Assembly: GCA_024684395.1 (NCBI GenBank)
Contig: JAIKWY010000147.1
Span: forward strand, 1-37,417
Source: Oscillospiraceae bacterium
GTDB lineage: Bacteria > Bacillota > Clostridia > Oscillospirales > Ruminococcaceae
Reading direction: 5' to 3'
DNA length: 37,417 nt
Every line of letters starts with the position of its first letter. Position 1 is the stretch's first letter. The translations under genes and the position numbers were made by a program. Under the pieces are notes generated by a model. It did no database searches. It worked only from the letters and a program-made list of their open reading frames with translations, and was not told the DNA's origin. Shown piece by piece: positions 6,491-14,147 of this stretch.

Positions 6491-6696
6491 TGGATATGCT
6501 GGCATACATCGACTCCCGCCTGAGCTACTGGCGCGGAGCCATGAAGCGCGCTGAGGGGCGCTATCACAGTGATGCACAGTCGCTATCCGAGGCGCAGCGG
6601 CAGGGGCATCTGGCAGAGTGCCGGAAGTGCAGCGCCGTGATCCGGGAGCTGGAGATGCTGCGGGAGGAGGTCGTGGAGCATGGCCAAAAAGATTGA
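6490..6696 (+). CDS. Small coiled-coil protein
   Basis: A 68-residue ORF whose ATG at 6490 overlaps the previous stop. A GTG three bases... one codon earlier (6487) is possible but is closer to the GGAGGG site than usual. It is largely helical and charged, with heptad-like L, A and R spacing, and one CxxC-like pair (CRKCSAV). Not recognised. It overlaps the next gene by 17 bases. Confidence 0.65.
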   Translation: MDMLAYIDSRLSYWRGAMKRAEGRYHSDAQSLSEAQRQGHLAECRKCSAVIRELEMLREEVVEHGQKD

Positions 6697-7120
6697 CGCC
6701 GAGCTGCGGGAGCAGATCTGCGAAGAGTACCTCGCAGACCCCACGGTCAGGTTCCTGGATCTTGCACGGAAGTATAAGGTCAGCGAAAGCACGGTGCAGC
6801 GTTTTGTCGCCGATCTGGTCAAGGCTGGCAAGTGCGTAAAGCCGGATCGGAGATGGAAACCCCCGAAACGAAACCCCGACGGCTCTGAGGGCATCACGGA
6901 AGCGGAGATGGATCAGAAGCACGCCGAGGCGATGAAGAAGCAGAACGCAGAGCGTCACCCCAGAACATCCGACTGGATGGATCACATCACACCGATCCAC
7001 CAGCGCAAAATGGAGCTGGAGAATGCGATCGAGCACAAGCAGGCTGAGCTGGAGAAGGCAAAGCAGGAGTACAGGGACTTCCTGGCGACGCTGCGGCAAC
7101 TGTTGGAGGAGAGCGTATGA
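6680..7120 (+). CDS. HTH-containing early protein with coiled-coil tail
   Basis: 146 residues. The N-terminal 60 residues contain a clear DNA-binding-type helix-turn-helix, with FLDLARKYKVSESTVQRFV (about 25-43) as helices 2-3. A basic linker (RRWKPPKRNP) leads to a long coiled coil at about 105-145 (KMELENAIEHKQAELEKAKQ). The start has a GGGAGGAGG site. The arrangement, HTH plus dimerising coil, suggests a DNA-binding accessory protein. It resembles resolvase- or transposase-type HTH units but carries no catalytic domain. Confidence 0.8.
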   Translation: MAKKIDAELREQICEEYLADPTVRFLDLARKYKVSESTVQRFVADLVKAGKCVKPDRRWKPPKRNPDGSEGITEAEMDQKHAEAMKKQNAERHPRTSDWMDHITPIHQRKMELENAIEHKQAELEKAKQEYRDFLATLRQLLEESV

Positions 7121-7374
7121 AAAGAGGCATCAGCATCGAGTATGACATGCACGAGGACTGCTACATCATCCAGAAACAGCGTGGCACGCTGACGCTGGAG
7201 GAGATCCAGCAGGCGCTCAACGAGCACCACGGCGAGGATCAGTTCTTCATCTACTTCGACACGAACAACAGCTTTTACGACGAGCAGGCGTCTGTAGCGC
7301 CGAAGGGCGACTGCGTGAAGGCGTACACCTACAGTGCTATTGAGAGGATGTTTAAGAAGGAGGTGGCAGAGTGA
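7117..7374 (+). CDS. Unknown small early protein
   Basis: 85 residues, start in ATGA overlap with the preceding stop after GGAGGAG. Mixed alpha/beta with an acidic centre; no motif recognised. It is followed in overlap by the DUF3846-like gene. Nothing in the sequence indicates its role. Confidence 0.7.
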   Translation: MKRGISIEYDMHEDCYIIQKQRGTLTLEEIQQALNEHHGEDQFFIYFDTNNSFYDEQASVAPKGDCVKAYTYSAIERMFKKEVAE

Positions 7375-7703
7375 TGAAAGTATTGCAGATCAACACAGAC
7401 GGAAGCAGGCTGATGCAGGACATCGGCGGCGAAACGATCGAAGAACAGAATGAGCGCATCTGGAACATGCTGGGCGGGTTCTTCGGCATTGTGCGGCTTG
7501 GCAGGATTGTGCGGCTTGGTAAGGATGCGGCCATGCTGGTGGATGATGAGGGTTTTCTGAAACAGCTGCCGCTGAATCCGGCGGCGATGATGATTTCTGG
7601 GTATCCGGCACTTGCGGGAACGGCACTGATCGTGGGGGTGCAGATGACAGATGACGGCGAGATCTTCATAGACTGCCCGCAGCGCTATCATGATCTCGTA
7701 TAA
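7374..7703 (+). CDS. DUF3846-like protein with an internal duplication
   Basis: 109 residues from ATG 7374 (AAGGAGGTG upstream). The C-terminal part (LVDDEGFLKQLPLNPAA...ALIVGVQMTDDGEI) has the pattern of DUF3846, small proteins of phages and plasmids of unknown function. An 18-bp tandem duplication is visible: ATTGTGCGGCTTGG occurs at 7489-7502 and 7507-7520, giving IVRLGRIVRLG. It is the last gene before a 73-base gap. Confidence 0.75.
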   Translation: MKVLQINTDGSRLMQDIGGETIEEQNERIWNMLGGFFGIVRLGRIVRLGKDAAMLVDDEGFLKQLPLNPAAMMISGYPALAGTALIVGVQMTDDGEIFIDCPQRYHDLV

Positions 7704-7776
7704 AAAGAAAGCACCTGACCGAATAGCCGGTACAGGCGCAGAAGAAAGTATACACCTATAGTTTATCAGAAAGGAC
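7704..7776. other. Short gap with an imperfect dyad
   Basis: Between the DUF3846-like gene and the alpha-CTD-like gene. CCTGACCG (7714-7721) can pair imperfectly with CCGGTACAGG (7727-7736). There is no T run, so it is not an obvious terminator, and no clear promoter is visible. Confidence 0.3.
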
Positions 7777-8032
7777 GTGATTTGTCAAGTGGATATTGCA
7801 GATCTGAACCTGTCCGTGCGGGCATTCAATGCCGTTTGCAGGGCAAGCATCAAGACCATCCCGGAGCTGTACCACAAGTACCAGCTCGAGCCGGAGTGGC
7901 TGCACAGGGAGATCGGGCCAAAGCACATGCATGAGGTCGGTGATGCTCTGGCACTCCACCGGGACGATGTGTTCCGAGAAAATCACAGGGCAGCGCAGCA
8001 GGCGCTCACACAACTCACCAACAACCCGCTAA
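7777..8032 (+). CDS. RNA polymerase alpha-CTD-like small protein (3' end unclear)
   Basis: Residues about 4-60 match the helix-hairpin-helix of the bacterial RNA polymerase alpha C-terminal domain: VDIADLNLSVRAFNAVCRAS, IKTIPELYHKY, then IGPKHMHEVGDAL in place of RNLGRKSLEEV. Host alpha-CTD binds UP-element DNA and activators, so a free phage copy could bind DNA or interfere with promoter recognition (inference). The start is GTG 7777 or GTG 7789, near AGAAAGGA. The frame has no stop: it stays open to 9645 across the next two genes. A one-base shift just upstream would end it at TAA 8030-8032, right before the next RBS, so I give that as the likely end. An error, a mutation or a real fusion are all possible. 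Confidence 0.6.
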
Positions 8033-8059
8033 GCGGGGATAATTTAAAGGAGGACTACC

Positions 8060-8491
8060 ATGGAAACAATTCAAGCGACCATCACACTGACACTGACGAA
8101 GGAGCAGCTTCTCACGCTGCTGGGGACTGCGCCTGCCGTACCTGTGGCACCCGCAGCGATCTCGACGGCTGCACCGACTGCGGCTCCCGTCCCTCTCCCG
8201 TCTGCCCCTGTGCAGCAGTCTTCTATGCCTACGGCGATGTCCACGACGACTGCCCCCTCTTCGCAGATCCTGGCTGCGCAGCCGATGCCCGCCCAGATGC
8301 CGGCAGCACAGCCGCAGACGTACAGCACGCAGCAGCTCGGACTGGCGGCTCGTCCGCTGGTGGAGCAGGGCAGGCAGCAGGAGCTGCTGACACTGCTGGC
8401 GGAGTACGGGGTACTGTCGATCGCAGAACTGCCGGAGGCGAGCAGGGCGGACTTCGCAGCACGCCTGAGAGCGATGGGAGGGCAGATCTAA
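8060..8491 (+). CDS. Pro/Ala-rich phage protein upstream of DUF2800
   Basis: 143 residues with a strong AAAGGAGGACTACC site. A short beta-like N-terminus (TIQATITLTLTKEQLLTLL) is followed by a 70-residue Ala/Pro/Gln-rich linker. A conserved C-terminal helical unit follows (RPLVEQGRQQELLTLLAEYG, ELPEASRADFAARLRAMG). I know this architecture as an unnamed protein commonly encoded just before DUF2800 in clostridial phages. Its stop overlaps the DUF2800 start (TAATG). It is read in a different frame from the long open frame 7777-9645, whose translation across this stretch has no protein-like pattern. Confidence 0.8.
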   Translation: METIQATITLTLTKEQLLTLLGTAPAVPVAPAAISTAAPTAAPVPLPSAPVQQSSMPTAMSTTTAPSSQILAAQPMPAQMPAAQPQTYSTQQLGLAARPLVEQGRQQELLTLLAEYGVLSIAELPEASRADFAARLRAMGGQI

Positions 8492-9645
8492 TGCCGGGCG
8501 CTCACGCAGCGCTCTCCCCATCCGCAGCGCACAGGTGGAGCCACTGCACCGCCTGCCTGAAGCTCGAGCAGACCATCCCCGACGCCGGCAGCCCCTACGC
8601 TGCCGAGGGGACACTGGCGCACCGTCTGGCGGAGCTTAGCCTTCAGCGCCATTTCGACGACATCCCGGACGATGCGTATGTTGATCTCCTCGAGGAGATC
8701 CGCTCCGATCCGATGTTCAGCCCGGAGATGGAGAACTATGTCGGGCTGTACATCGACACTGTGCTCGGCGTGTGCTACGCCTTCCTCGACCCGCCCTACG
8801 TCGTGGTCGAGAAGCGGCTCGACATCTCGCACATCGCCCCGGAGTGCTTCGGAACGGCGGACTGTATCGTGATCAGCGGCAACACGCTGCACGTGTTTGA
8901 TCTCAAATATGGCAAGGGCGTGCCTGTGTCGGCAGAGGGAAACCCGCAGCTCAGGCTCTACGCTCTGGGCGCTCTGCGGGCATACTCGCTGCTCTACGAC
9001 ATCCGCACCGTCACCGTGCACATCGTGCAGCCGCGACTGGACAACTATTCCGAGGAGACGCTCACGGTCGATGCGCTGACCGCATGGGGCAAGACAATCA
9101 AGGGCAAGGCGGAGGAGGCATACAGCGGCACGGGTACGTTCTGCGCCGGTGAGTGGTGCCGTTTTTGCAAGGCTAAGAGCGTATGCCGGGCGAGAGCTGC
9201 GGCGATGCTGGCACTGGAGGAGCCCAAGCAGCGGATGGAGCAGGGCGAAACTCTGACCGATGATGAGATCGGCGGCATCCTGCTCCGGGCACAGACGCTC
9301 GAAAACTGGGTCAAAGGGCTGGAGACCTACGCGCAGGAGAAGCTGCTGGCGGGCGGAGAGATCCCCGGCTGGAAGCTTGTCGAGGGTCGCAGCGTCCGGA
9401 CGATCACCGACACCGACAAGGCGTTCGGCGTGCTGACAGATTCGGGGTATGACAGCGATCTGCTCTATGAGCGCAAGCCCCTCGGTCTGACGGCGCTGGA
9501 GAAGCTCTGCGGCAAGAAGAAGCTGGCGGAGCTGATCGGCAGTTATATCACGAAGCCCGCAGGCAAGCCGACACTGGCACCTGAGAGTGATAAACGCAAG
9601 GCATTAAGCAAGAAGAAACTCGAAGAAATGTTCAAGGAGGACTAA
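8491..9645 (+). CDS. DUF2800 RecB-like (PD-(D/E)XK) nuclease
   Basis: 384 residues from ATG 8491. RecB/Cas4-type nuclease signatures are visible: AAEGTLAHRLAE (E39, H44), GTAD (121-124), D137-x-K139 in FDLKYGKG, and Q153 with Y157. Then a cysteine cluster C218, C223, C226, C232 (CAGEWCRFCKAKSVC) like the Fe-S clusters of AddB and Cas4. The predicted activity is DNA exonuclease or end processing. Paired with the DUF2815 protein next door it forms a common clostridial-phage recombination/replication pair, comparable in role to exonuclease plus ssDNA-annealing proteins (inference). It is coupled to the upstream gene by TAATG, and three bases separate its stop from the next ATG. Confidence 0.9.
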   Translation: MPGAHAALSPSAAHRWSHCTACLKLEQTIPDAGSPYAAEGTLAHRLAELSLQRHFDDIPDDAYVDLLEEIRSDPMFSPEMENYVGLYIDTVLGVCYAFLDPPYVVVEKRLDISHIAPECFGTADCIVISGNTLHVFDLKYGKGVPVSAEGNPQLRLYALGALRAYSLLYDIRTVTVHIVQPRLDNYSEETLTVDALTAWGKTIKGKAEEAYSGTGTFCAGEWCRFCKAKSVCRARAAAMLALEEPKQRMEQGETLTDDEIGGILLRAQTLENWVKGLETYAQEKLLAGGEIPGWKLVEGRSVRTITDTDKAFGVLTDSGYDSDLLYERKPLGLTALEKLCGKKKLAELIGSYITKPAGKPTLAPESDKRKALSKKKLEEMFKED

Positions 9646-9648
9646 AAC

Positions 9649-10356
9649 ATGTTGAATCAGAATCAGTTTACCACCGGAGAGGCTCGCCTGAGCTACGTCC
9701 ATCTGTCTGAGCCGTACAGCAACAACGGCGGCGAGGCAAAGTACAGCACGACCGTGCTGGTGCCCAAGAGCGACGTGCAGACCAAGGCACGCATCGACGC
9801 CGCCATCGAGTACGCCAAGCAGAAGGGCGTGGCAGAGAAGTGGAACGGCGTGCTGCCTCCGGTCGTTGCGTTGCCGATCTATGACGGCGACGGTGTACGC
9901 CCCAACGGCGAGCCGTTCGGCGCAGAATGCAAGGGTCACTGGGTATTCACAGCATCAAACAAGAACCCGGTGCAGATGGTAGACGCCGGTATGAACCCGA
10001 TCGTGCAGAAGGGCGAGCTGTACTCCGGCTGCTATGCCAGAGTGTGCGTGTCCGTCTTTGCTTACAACTCCAACGGCAAGCGCGGCATCGGCTTCGGTCT
10101 GGAGGCGGTGCAGAAGCTCCACGACGGTGATCCGCTCGGCGGCGGTGTCTCTGTAGCTGATGCGTTCGGCGGCGCTCCTGTAGCACAGCAGCCTGCCCCG
10201 GCGCCTGTACAGATCCCGCAGCCCGCGCAGTTCCCACAGCAGCCTGCTCAGGCACCTGTGCAGTATCAGCAGCCGATGCAGTACCCGCAGCAGCCTGCTC
10301 CGGCACCGTATCACCCGGTAGGTGCAGTTGACCCGATCACGGGTCTGCCGCTGTGA
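9649..10356 (+). CDS. DUF2815 ssDNA-binding-like protein
   Basis: 235 residues. About residues 1-165 form a beta-rich domain (GEARLSYVHLSEPY, KYSTTVLVPKSD, VVALPIYDGDG, ECKGHWVFTASN, YSGCYARVCVSVFAYNSNGK) characteristic of DUF2815, thought to be an OB-fold ssDNA-binding protein. The last 70 residues are a disordered Pro/Gln/Ala tail (PAPAPVQIPQPAQFPQQ), reminiscent of SSB tails. RBS AAGGAGG overlaps the DUF2800 end. It should act in the cytoplasm with the neighbouring nuclease and DNA polymerase. Confidence 0.9.
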   Translation: MLNQNQFTTGEARLSYVHLSEPYSNNGGEAKYSTTVLVPKSDVQTKARIDAAIEYAKQKGVAEKWNGVLPPVVALPIYDGDGVRPNGEPFGAECKGHWVFTASNKNPVQMVDAGMNPIVQKGELYSGCYARVCVSVFAYNSNGKRGIGFGLEAVQKLHDGDPLGGGVSVADAFGGAPVAQQPAPAPVQIPQPAQFPQQPAQAPVQYQQPMQYPQQPAPAPYHPVGAVDPITGLPL

Positions 10357-12305
10357 TCCGTCACATGTCCATCGACATCGAAACCTACTCATCTGTCAAC
10401 ATCAAGGATGCCGGGCTGTACAAATATGTGCAGTCCGGTGATTTCAAAATACTACTATTTGCTTATGCATTCGATGGTTCGATGCCTGTCGTCATAGATC
10501 TGGCACAGGGGGAACAGATCCCCATGGACGCACAGGTCGCATTATTCTCCCCCGAAGTCACCAAGCACGCCTACAACGCAGCGTTCGAGTGGTACTGCTT
10601 GTCTAAGCATTTCCACGTGTCAGATCCCGCGGCATGGCTCAGCCAATGGTGCTGCACGATGGTACACGGGCTGTACTGCGGACTGATCGGTGGTCTCGCC
10701 AAGGTCGGCGAGGCGCTCGGTCTCCCGAAGGACAAGCAGAAGGACAAGATCGGCGCCAGCCTGATCCAGAAGTTCTGCGTCCCCGGCAAGAACGGGAGAC
10801 CGGTCAGCCCTGCGCAGGAGCCGGAGAAGTGGGAGCTGTTCAAGGGATATTGCAAGCAGGACGTCATCACCGAGATGGAGGTGGAGAGCCGGCTGTCCGC
10901 CTTCCCCATGCCCAGCTTTGTGCAGCGGCAATGGGAGCAGGATATGCGCGTGAATGCCGCCGGTGTACGGCTGGACATGGATCTCGCAGAGGGCGCCGTG
11001 GCGTTTTCCGATGCCGAGACCGCCGGTCTGCTCGCGCAGGCCAAAGCCGTGACAGGGCTCTCCAACCCAAACAGCCCGGCGCAGCTCAGGGCGTGGATCG
11101 GCGACAACCTCGGCGAGGTTCCCTCGTCTCTCAGCAAGGCGGCGGTCGAGGAGCTGCTCAGCCGGGAGGATCTGCCCCCGAAAGTGGGGGCCGCTCTGGA
11201 GCTCCGGCAGAAGCTCGGCAAGACCTCGGTGTCCAAGTACAAGGCGATGCTTGACTGCGTATGCGCAGACGGGCGGATCCGGGGGCTGCTGCAATTTTAT
11301 GGCGCATCCCGGACAGGGCGCTGGGCTGGACGCCTGGTGCAGATGCAGAATCTGCCCCGCAACTATATTGAAGAACTCGACTATGCCCGGGAGCTGGTCA
11401 AAGCGCACCGGGTGCAAGAGCTTTCGCTGGTGTTCGGCAACGTGCCGGATACGCTCTCGCAGCTCATCCGCACAGCATTCATCCCTGCTGAGGGGCACAA
11501 GTTTGTAGTCGCCGACTTCTCTGCCATCGAGGCGAGGGTGATCGCATGGCTGGCTGACGAGGAGTGGCGCATGGATGCATTCGCCAAGGGCGAGGACATC
11601 TACTGCGCATCGGCATCCAGGATCTACGGCGTCCCCGTCGTCAAGCACGGCGAGAACGGGCACCTGCGGCAGAAGGGTAAAATCGCCGAACTCGCCTGTG
11701 GTTATCAAGGGTCTGTCGGTGCCATGAAAGCAATGGGCGGCACAAACATGTCCGACGAAGAGCTCAAGCAGATCGTGGACGACTGGCGCAAAGCTTCACC
11801 AAACATTGTCCGGCTGTGGTATCAAATCGAGAATGCAGCGATGGATGTGATTCGGACAGGTGCGGCGCTCGACGCTGCCGGGCTGATTTTCCGCTATGAG
11901 GGAGCGCCTGACGGGCTGCACTTCCTCACAATCCAGCTCCCGTCCGGTAGAAAGCTGTATTACTGTAACCCGTATATCGGCGAGAATCGCTTCGGGAAGC
12001 CGTCGCTGCACTACTGGGGCGCTAACACAGGCAACTGGTGCGACCTGGAGACCTACGGCGGCAAACTGACCGAGAACGTCGTGCAGGCGATCGCCCGGGA
12101 CTGTCTGGCTGCTGCGTTGCAGCGCATTGAGGACGCCGGCTACCGGATCGTCATGCACATCCACGACGAGGTGATCCTCGACGTGCCGGAGGAGCGAGCC
12201 GATCTGGGCGAGATCTGCCGGCTGATGTGCGAGCCTATCGACTGGGCACCGGGGCTGCTGCTCAACGCTGACGGATTCGTCGGGGATTATTACAAAAAGG
12301 ATTGA
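10353..12305 (+). CDS. Phage family A DNA polymerase
   Basis: 650 residues with a 3'-5' proofreading exonuclease and polymerase domain. Exo motifs: D8-I-E10 (SIDIETYS), N75/E79 in YNAAFEW, and Y166xxxD170. Motif A: D388 in VVADFSAIEARVIAW. Motif B: R439xxxK443 to Y451 (RQKGKIAELACGYQG). Motif C: H604-D605-E606 (MHIHDEVILD). There is no 5' nuclease domain, as usual for phage enzymes. GTG 10353 overlaps the previous stop (GTGA); ATG 10365 is an alternative start four codons in. It is the replicative polymerase, working with the primase-helicase at 14137. Confidence 0.97.
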   Translation: MIRHMSIDIETYSSVNIKDAGLYKYVQSGDFKILLFAYAFDGSMPVVIDLAQGEQIPMDAQVALFSPEVTKHAYNAAFEWYCLSKHFHVSDPAAWLSQWCCTMVHGLYCGLIGGLAKVGEALGLPKDKQKDKIGASLIQKFCVPGKNGRPVSPAQEPEKWELFKGYCKQDVITEMEVESRLSAFPMPSFVQRQWEQDMRVNAAGVRLDMDLAEGAVAFSDAETAGLLAQAKAVTGLSNPNSPAQLRAWIGDNLGEVPSSLSKAAVEELLSREDLPPKVGAALELRQKLGKTSVSKYKAMLDCVCADGRIRGLLQFYGASRTGRWAGRLVQMQNLPRNYIEELDYARELVKAHRVQELSLVFGNVPDTLSQLIRTAFIPAEGHKFVVADFSAIEARVIAWLADEEWRMDAFAKGEDIYCASASRIYGVPVVKHGENGHLRQKGKIAELACGYQGSVGAMKAMGGTNMSDEELKQIVDDWRKASPNIVRLWYQIENAAMDVIRTGAALDAAGLIFRYEGAPDGLHFLTIQLPSGRKLYYCNPYIGENRFGKPSLHYWGANTGNWCDLETYGGKLTENVVQAIARDCLAAALQRIEDAGYRIVMHIHDEVILDVPEERADLGEICRLMCEPIDWAPGLLLNADGFVGDYYKKD

Positions 12306-12317
12306 GGAGGGAGCTAT

Positions 12318-13376
12318 GTGAAGGATGAACTTGTGAACAGCATCGTATGTATGCTGGATAGCATGGGCGTTGATACGGAAGGTATCGCTGACAAGCTGTA
12401 CATTCTGATGAAGAATTACAGCATCACACAAATGGAGACAGCACTTGCCTTGTGTGACGATGCCATGAATGAGCAGCTCCTGAAACGGTTCCTTGCAGCG
12501 AAGATGGTCAAGGGATGCACAAAGCGGACGATCGGTCTGTATGCGACAGAATTGAAGAAGATCCTCGCCAGAATTGGGAAGCCTTGCACACAGGTCACCG
12601 CTGATGATATCCGCGTCTATGTTGCCGTCAGGCTTACGCAGGACGGAATTTCCAAGACAACAGCCAATAACGAGGTCAGGTATCTGCGTTCGTTCTATGC
12701 ATGGATGAACGCGGAGGAGATCATGCCCAAAAACCCTATGACCAAGGTTGAGAGAATCAAGCAGGACAGGGTGAAGAAGAAAGCGTTTTCAGAAATGGAG
12801 TGCGAGCGCATCCGATCAGCATGTCAGACAGCGCAGGAATCGGCAGTCGTTGAGGTGCTGCTTTCAACGGGGTGCCGTGTGTCGGAGCTGGTTCAGATCC
12901 GGATCGAGGATATTTCCAACGGGAAGGTCATCGTACATGGCAAAGGCAACAAAGACAGGACAGTGTATTTCAACGCAAAGGCACAGCTTGCGATCCAGAA
13001 GTTTCTTGACGAGCGTAAAGACACAAATCCGTATGTGTTCCCGGCTGGGCTTAATCTCGGACAGAAACCACATTCAAAGAACCACGGCGGATGTGCTGCA
13101 CGATACTGGTATCGGGATCCGAAGCTCATCGGAGAGGGTATGCGTGATGCGGGATCCATCGAGCAGATGGTGAGGAAAATAGGAAGGCGTGCCGGCGTTG
13201 ATAACGTCCATCCGCACCGGTTCCGTCGGACAAGTGCAACAATCGCACTGCGGAGAGGGATGCCCATCGAGATGGTGTCAAAAATGCTGGGGCACGAGCA
13301 GATAAGCACGACACAGATCTACCTCGACCTGAGCGACGACGATCTGGAAGCGGCGCATAGAAAGTATGTTGTGTAA
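12318..13376 (+). CDS. Second tyrosine recombinase in the replication module
   Basis: 352 residues starting at GTG 12318 after GGAGGGAG. XerC/D-like: core-binding domain at about 48-145 and a catalytic domain with R187 (STGCRVSE), K209 (HGKGNKDR), H300-x-x-R303 (HPHRFRR), H326 (LGHEQ) and nucleophile Y335, so all catalytic residues are present. A 50-residue N-terminal extension precedes the usual XerD start. It is not next to an attachment site and is distinct from the integrase at 368-1462. Possible roles are resolution of replicated genome multimers or recombination of host or plasmid sites; context favours the first. Position between polymerase and methylase-like genes is unusual. Confidence 0.92.
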   Translation: MKDELVNSIVCMLDSMGVDTEGIADKLYILMKNYSITQMETALALCDDAMNEQLLKRFLAAKMVKGCTKRTIGLYATELKKILARIGKPCTQVTADDIRVYVAVRLTQDGISKTTANNEVRYLRSFYAWMNAEEIMPKNPMTKVERIKQDRVKKKAFSEMECERIRSACQTAQESAVVEVLLSTGCRVSELVQIRIEDISNGKVIVHGKGNKDRTVYFNAKAQLAIQKFLDERKDTNPYVFPAGLNLGQKPHSKNHGGCAARYWYRDPKLIGEGMRDAGSIEQMVRKIGRRAGVDNVHPHRFRRTSATIALRRGMPIEMVSKMLGHEQISTTQIYLDLSDDDLEAAHRKYVV

Positions 13377-13388
13377 GGAGGCGGAAGC

Positions 13389-14147
13389 ATGGCACGAGGT
13401 ACAGTATCCAAACAGGAATACAAGGGCATTGTCAAGATGTACAACTCTCTGATCGGCTCGCACCAGCTCTGGGAGCTGTGGCAGGACAGCATGACGATGT
13501 TTGCGCTGTCGATTTCCAACACGGTGGACGACCGCTTCCGTGAGAAGCGTGAGGCATCCTATGCGGACATCGCACACAAGTACACGAAGGATGAAATGCA
13601 GGTGTTCCCGCAGATCCTCGGTGAGATCGTCATGCAGCTGGAGGCTGAGCCGGAGCAGGATCTGCTCGGTGATCTGTACATGCAGCTCGATCTCGGCTCA
13701 CACTGGCACGGTCAGTTTTTCACGCCGTACAATCTGTGCGCAATGATGGCAAAGACGCAGCTCGGGCAGCATGGCTACACGATCGACAACGTCAAGCCTA
13801 TATCAGTCTGTGACTGTGCCTGCGGAGGCGGGGCTCTTCTGATTGCAGCAGGGCACGAATACCGGAAGGCAATCGCACACACAGGACTGAATGCGCAGCA
13901 TTATATCTGCCTGTATGCGCAGGATCTGTCTCAGGTATCAGCGATGATGTGCTATGTGCAGCTCTCTTTGCAGGGGTTTGCTGCAAAAGTTAAGCTCGGC
14001 GATTCACTTATGAATCCGCTTGTGGAGAGCGACAATGGCGCAGACATCTGGTATACCCCGATGTGGTTCTCGGACGTTTGGACGATCCGGAGGCTGATTG
14101 GCAGAATGGATAAAATCAGTGTGGGAGGCGAATCACTTGCAATTTGA
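13389..14147 (+). CDS. Phage N6-methylase-like protein lacking motif IV
   Basis: 252 residues with the fold marks of type I/N6-adenine methylases. The entry signature GQFFTPYNLCAMM (109-121), motif I V140-C-D-C-A-C-G-G-G for S-adenosylmethionine and D179 in YAQDLSQ are visible. The catalytic (D/N)PP(Y/F) is not: where it is expected there is GDSLMNPLVES, N209-P210-L211. It may bind the cofactor without methylating, or use a different motif. The N-terminal 95 residues are a helical unit typical of this phage family. RBS AAGGAGGCGG. It overlaps the following primase-helicase by 11 bases. Confidence 0.85.
   Translation: MARGTVSKQEYKGIVKMYNSLIGSHQLWELWQDSMTMFALSISNTVDDRFREKREASYADIAHKYTKDEMQVFPQILGEIVMQLEAEPEQDLLGDLYMQLDLGSHWHGQFFTPYNLCAMMAKTQLGQHGYTIDNVKPISVCDCACGGGALLIAAGHEYRKAIAHTGLNAQHYICLYAQDLSQVSAMMCYVQLSLQGFAAKVKLGDSLMNPLVESDNGADIWYTPMWFSDVWTIRRLIGRMDKISVGGESLAI

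Noticed and set aside
8015-8614. Minus-strand frame across the Pro/Ala-rich gene
   Set aside because: Extreme arginine and cysteine content and no RBS; it mirrors repetitive Ala/Pro codons.
10620-11708. Long minus-strand frame of 362 residues
   Set aside because: It is the shadow of the family A DNA polymerase; GC-rich phage genes leave long open frames on the opposite strand.
12318-13376. A diversity-generating or invertible tail-fibre system driven by the second recombinase
   Set aside because: No reverse transcriptase and no serine or tyrosine inversion sites beside tail genes are visible; the only inverted repeat, at the end of the window, behaves like an artefact.
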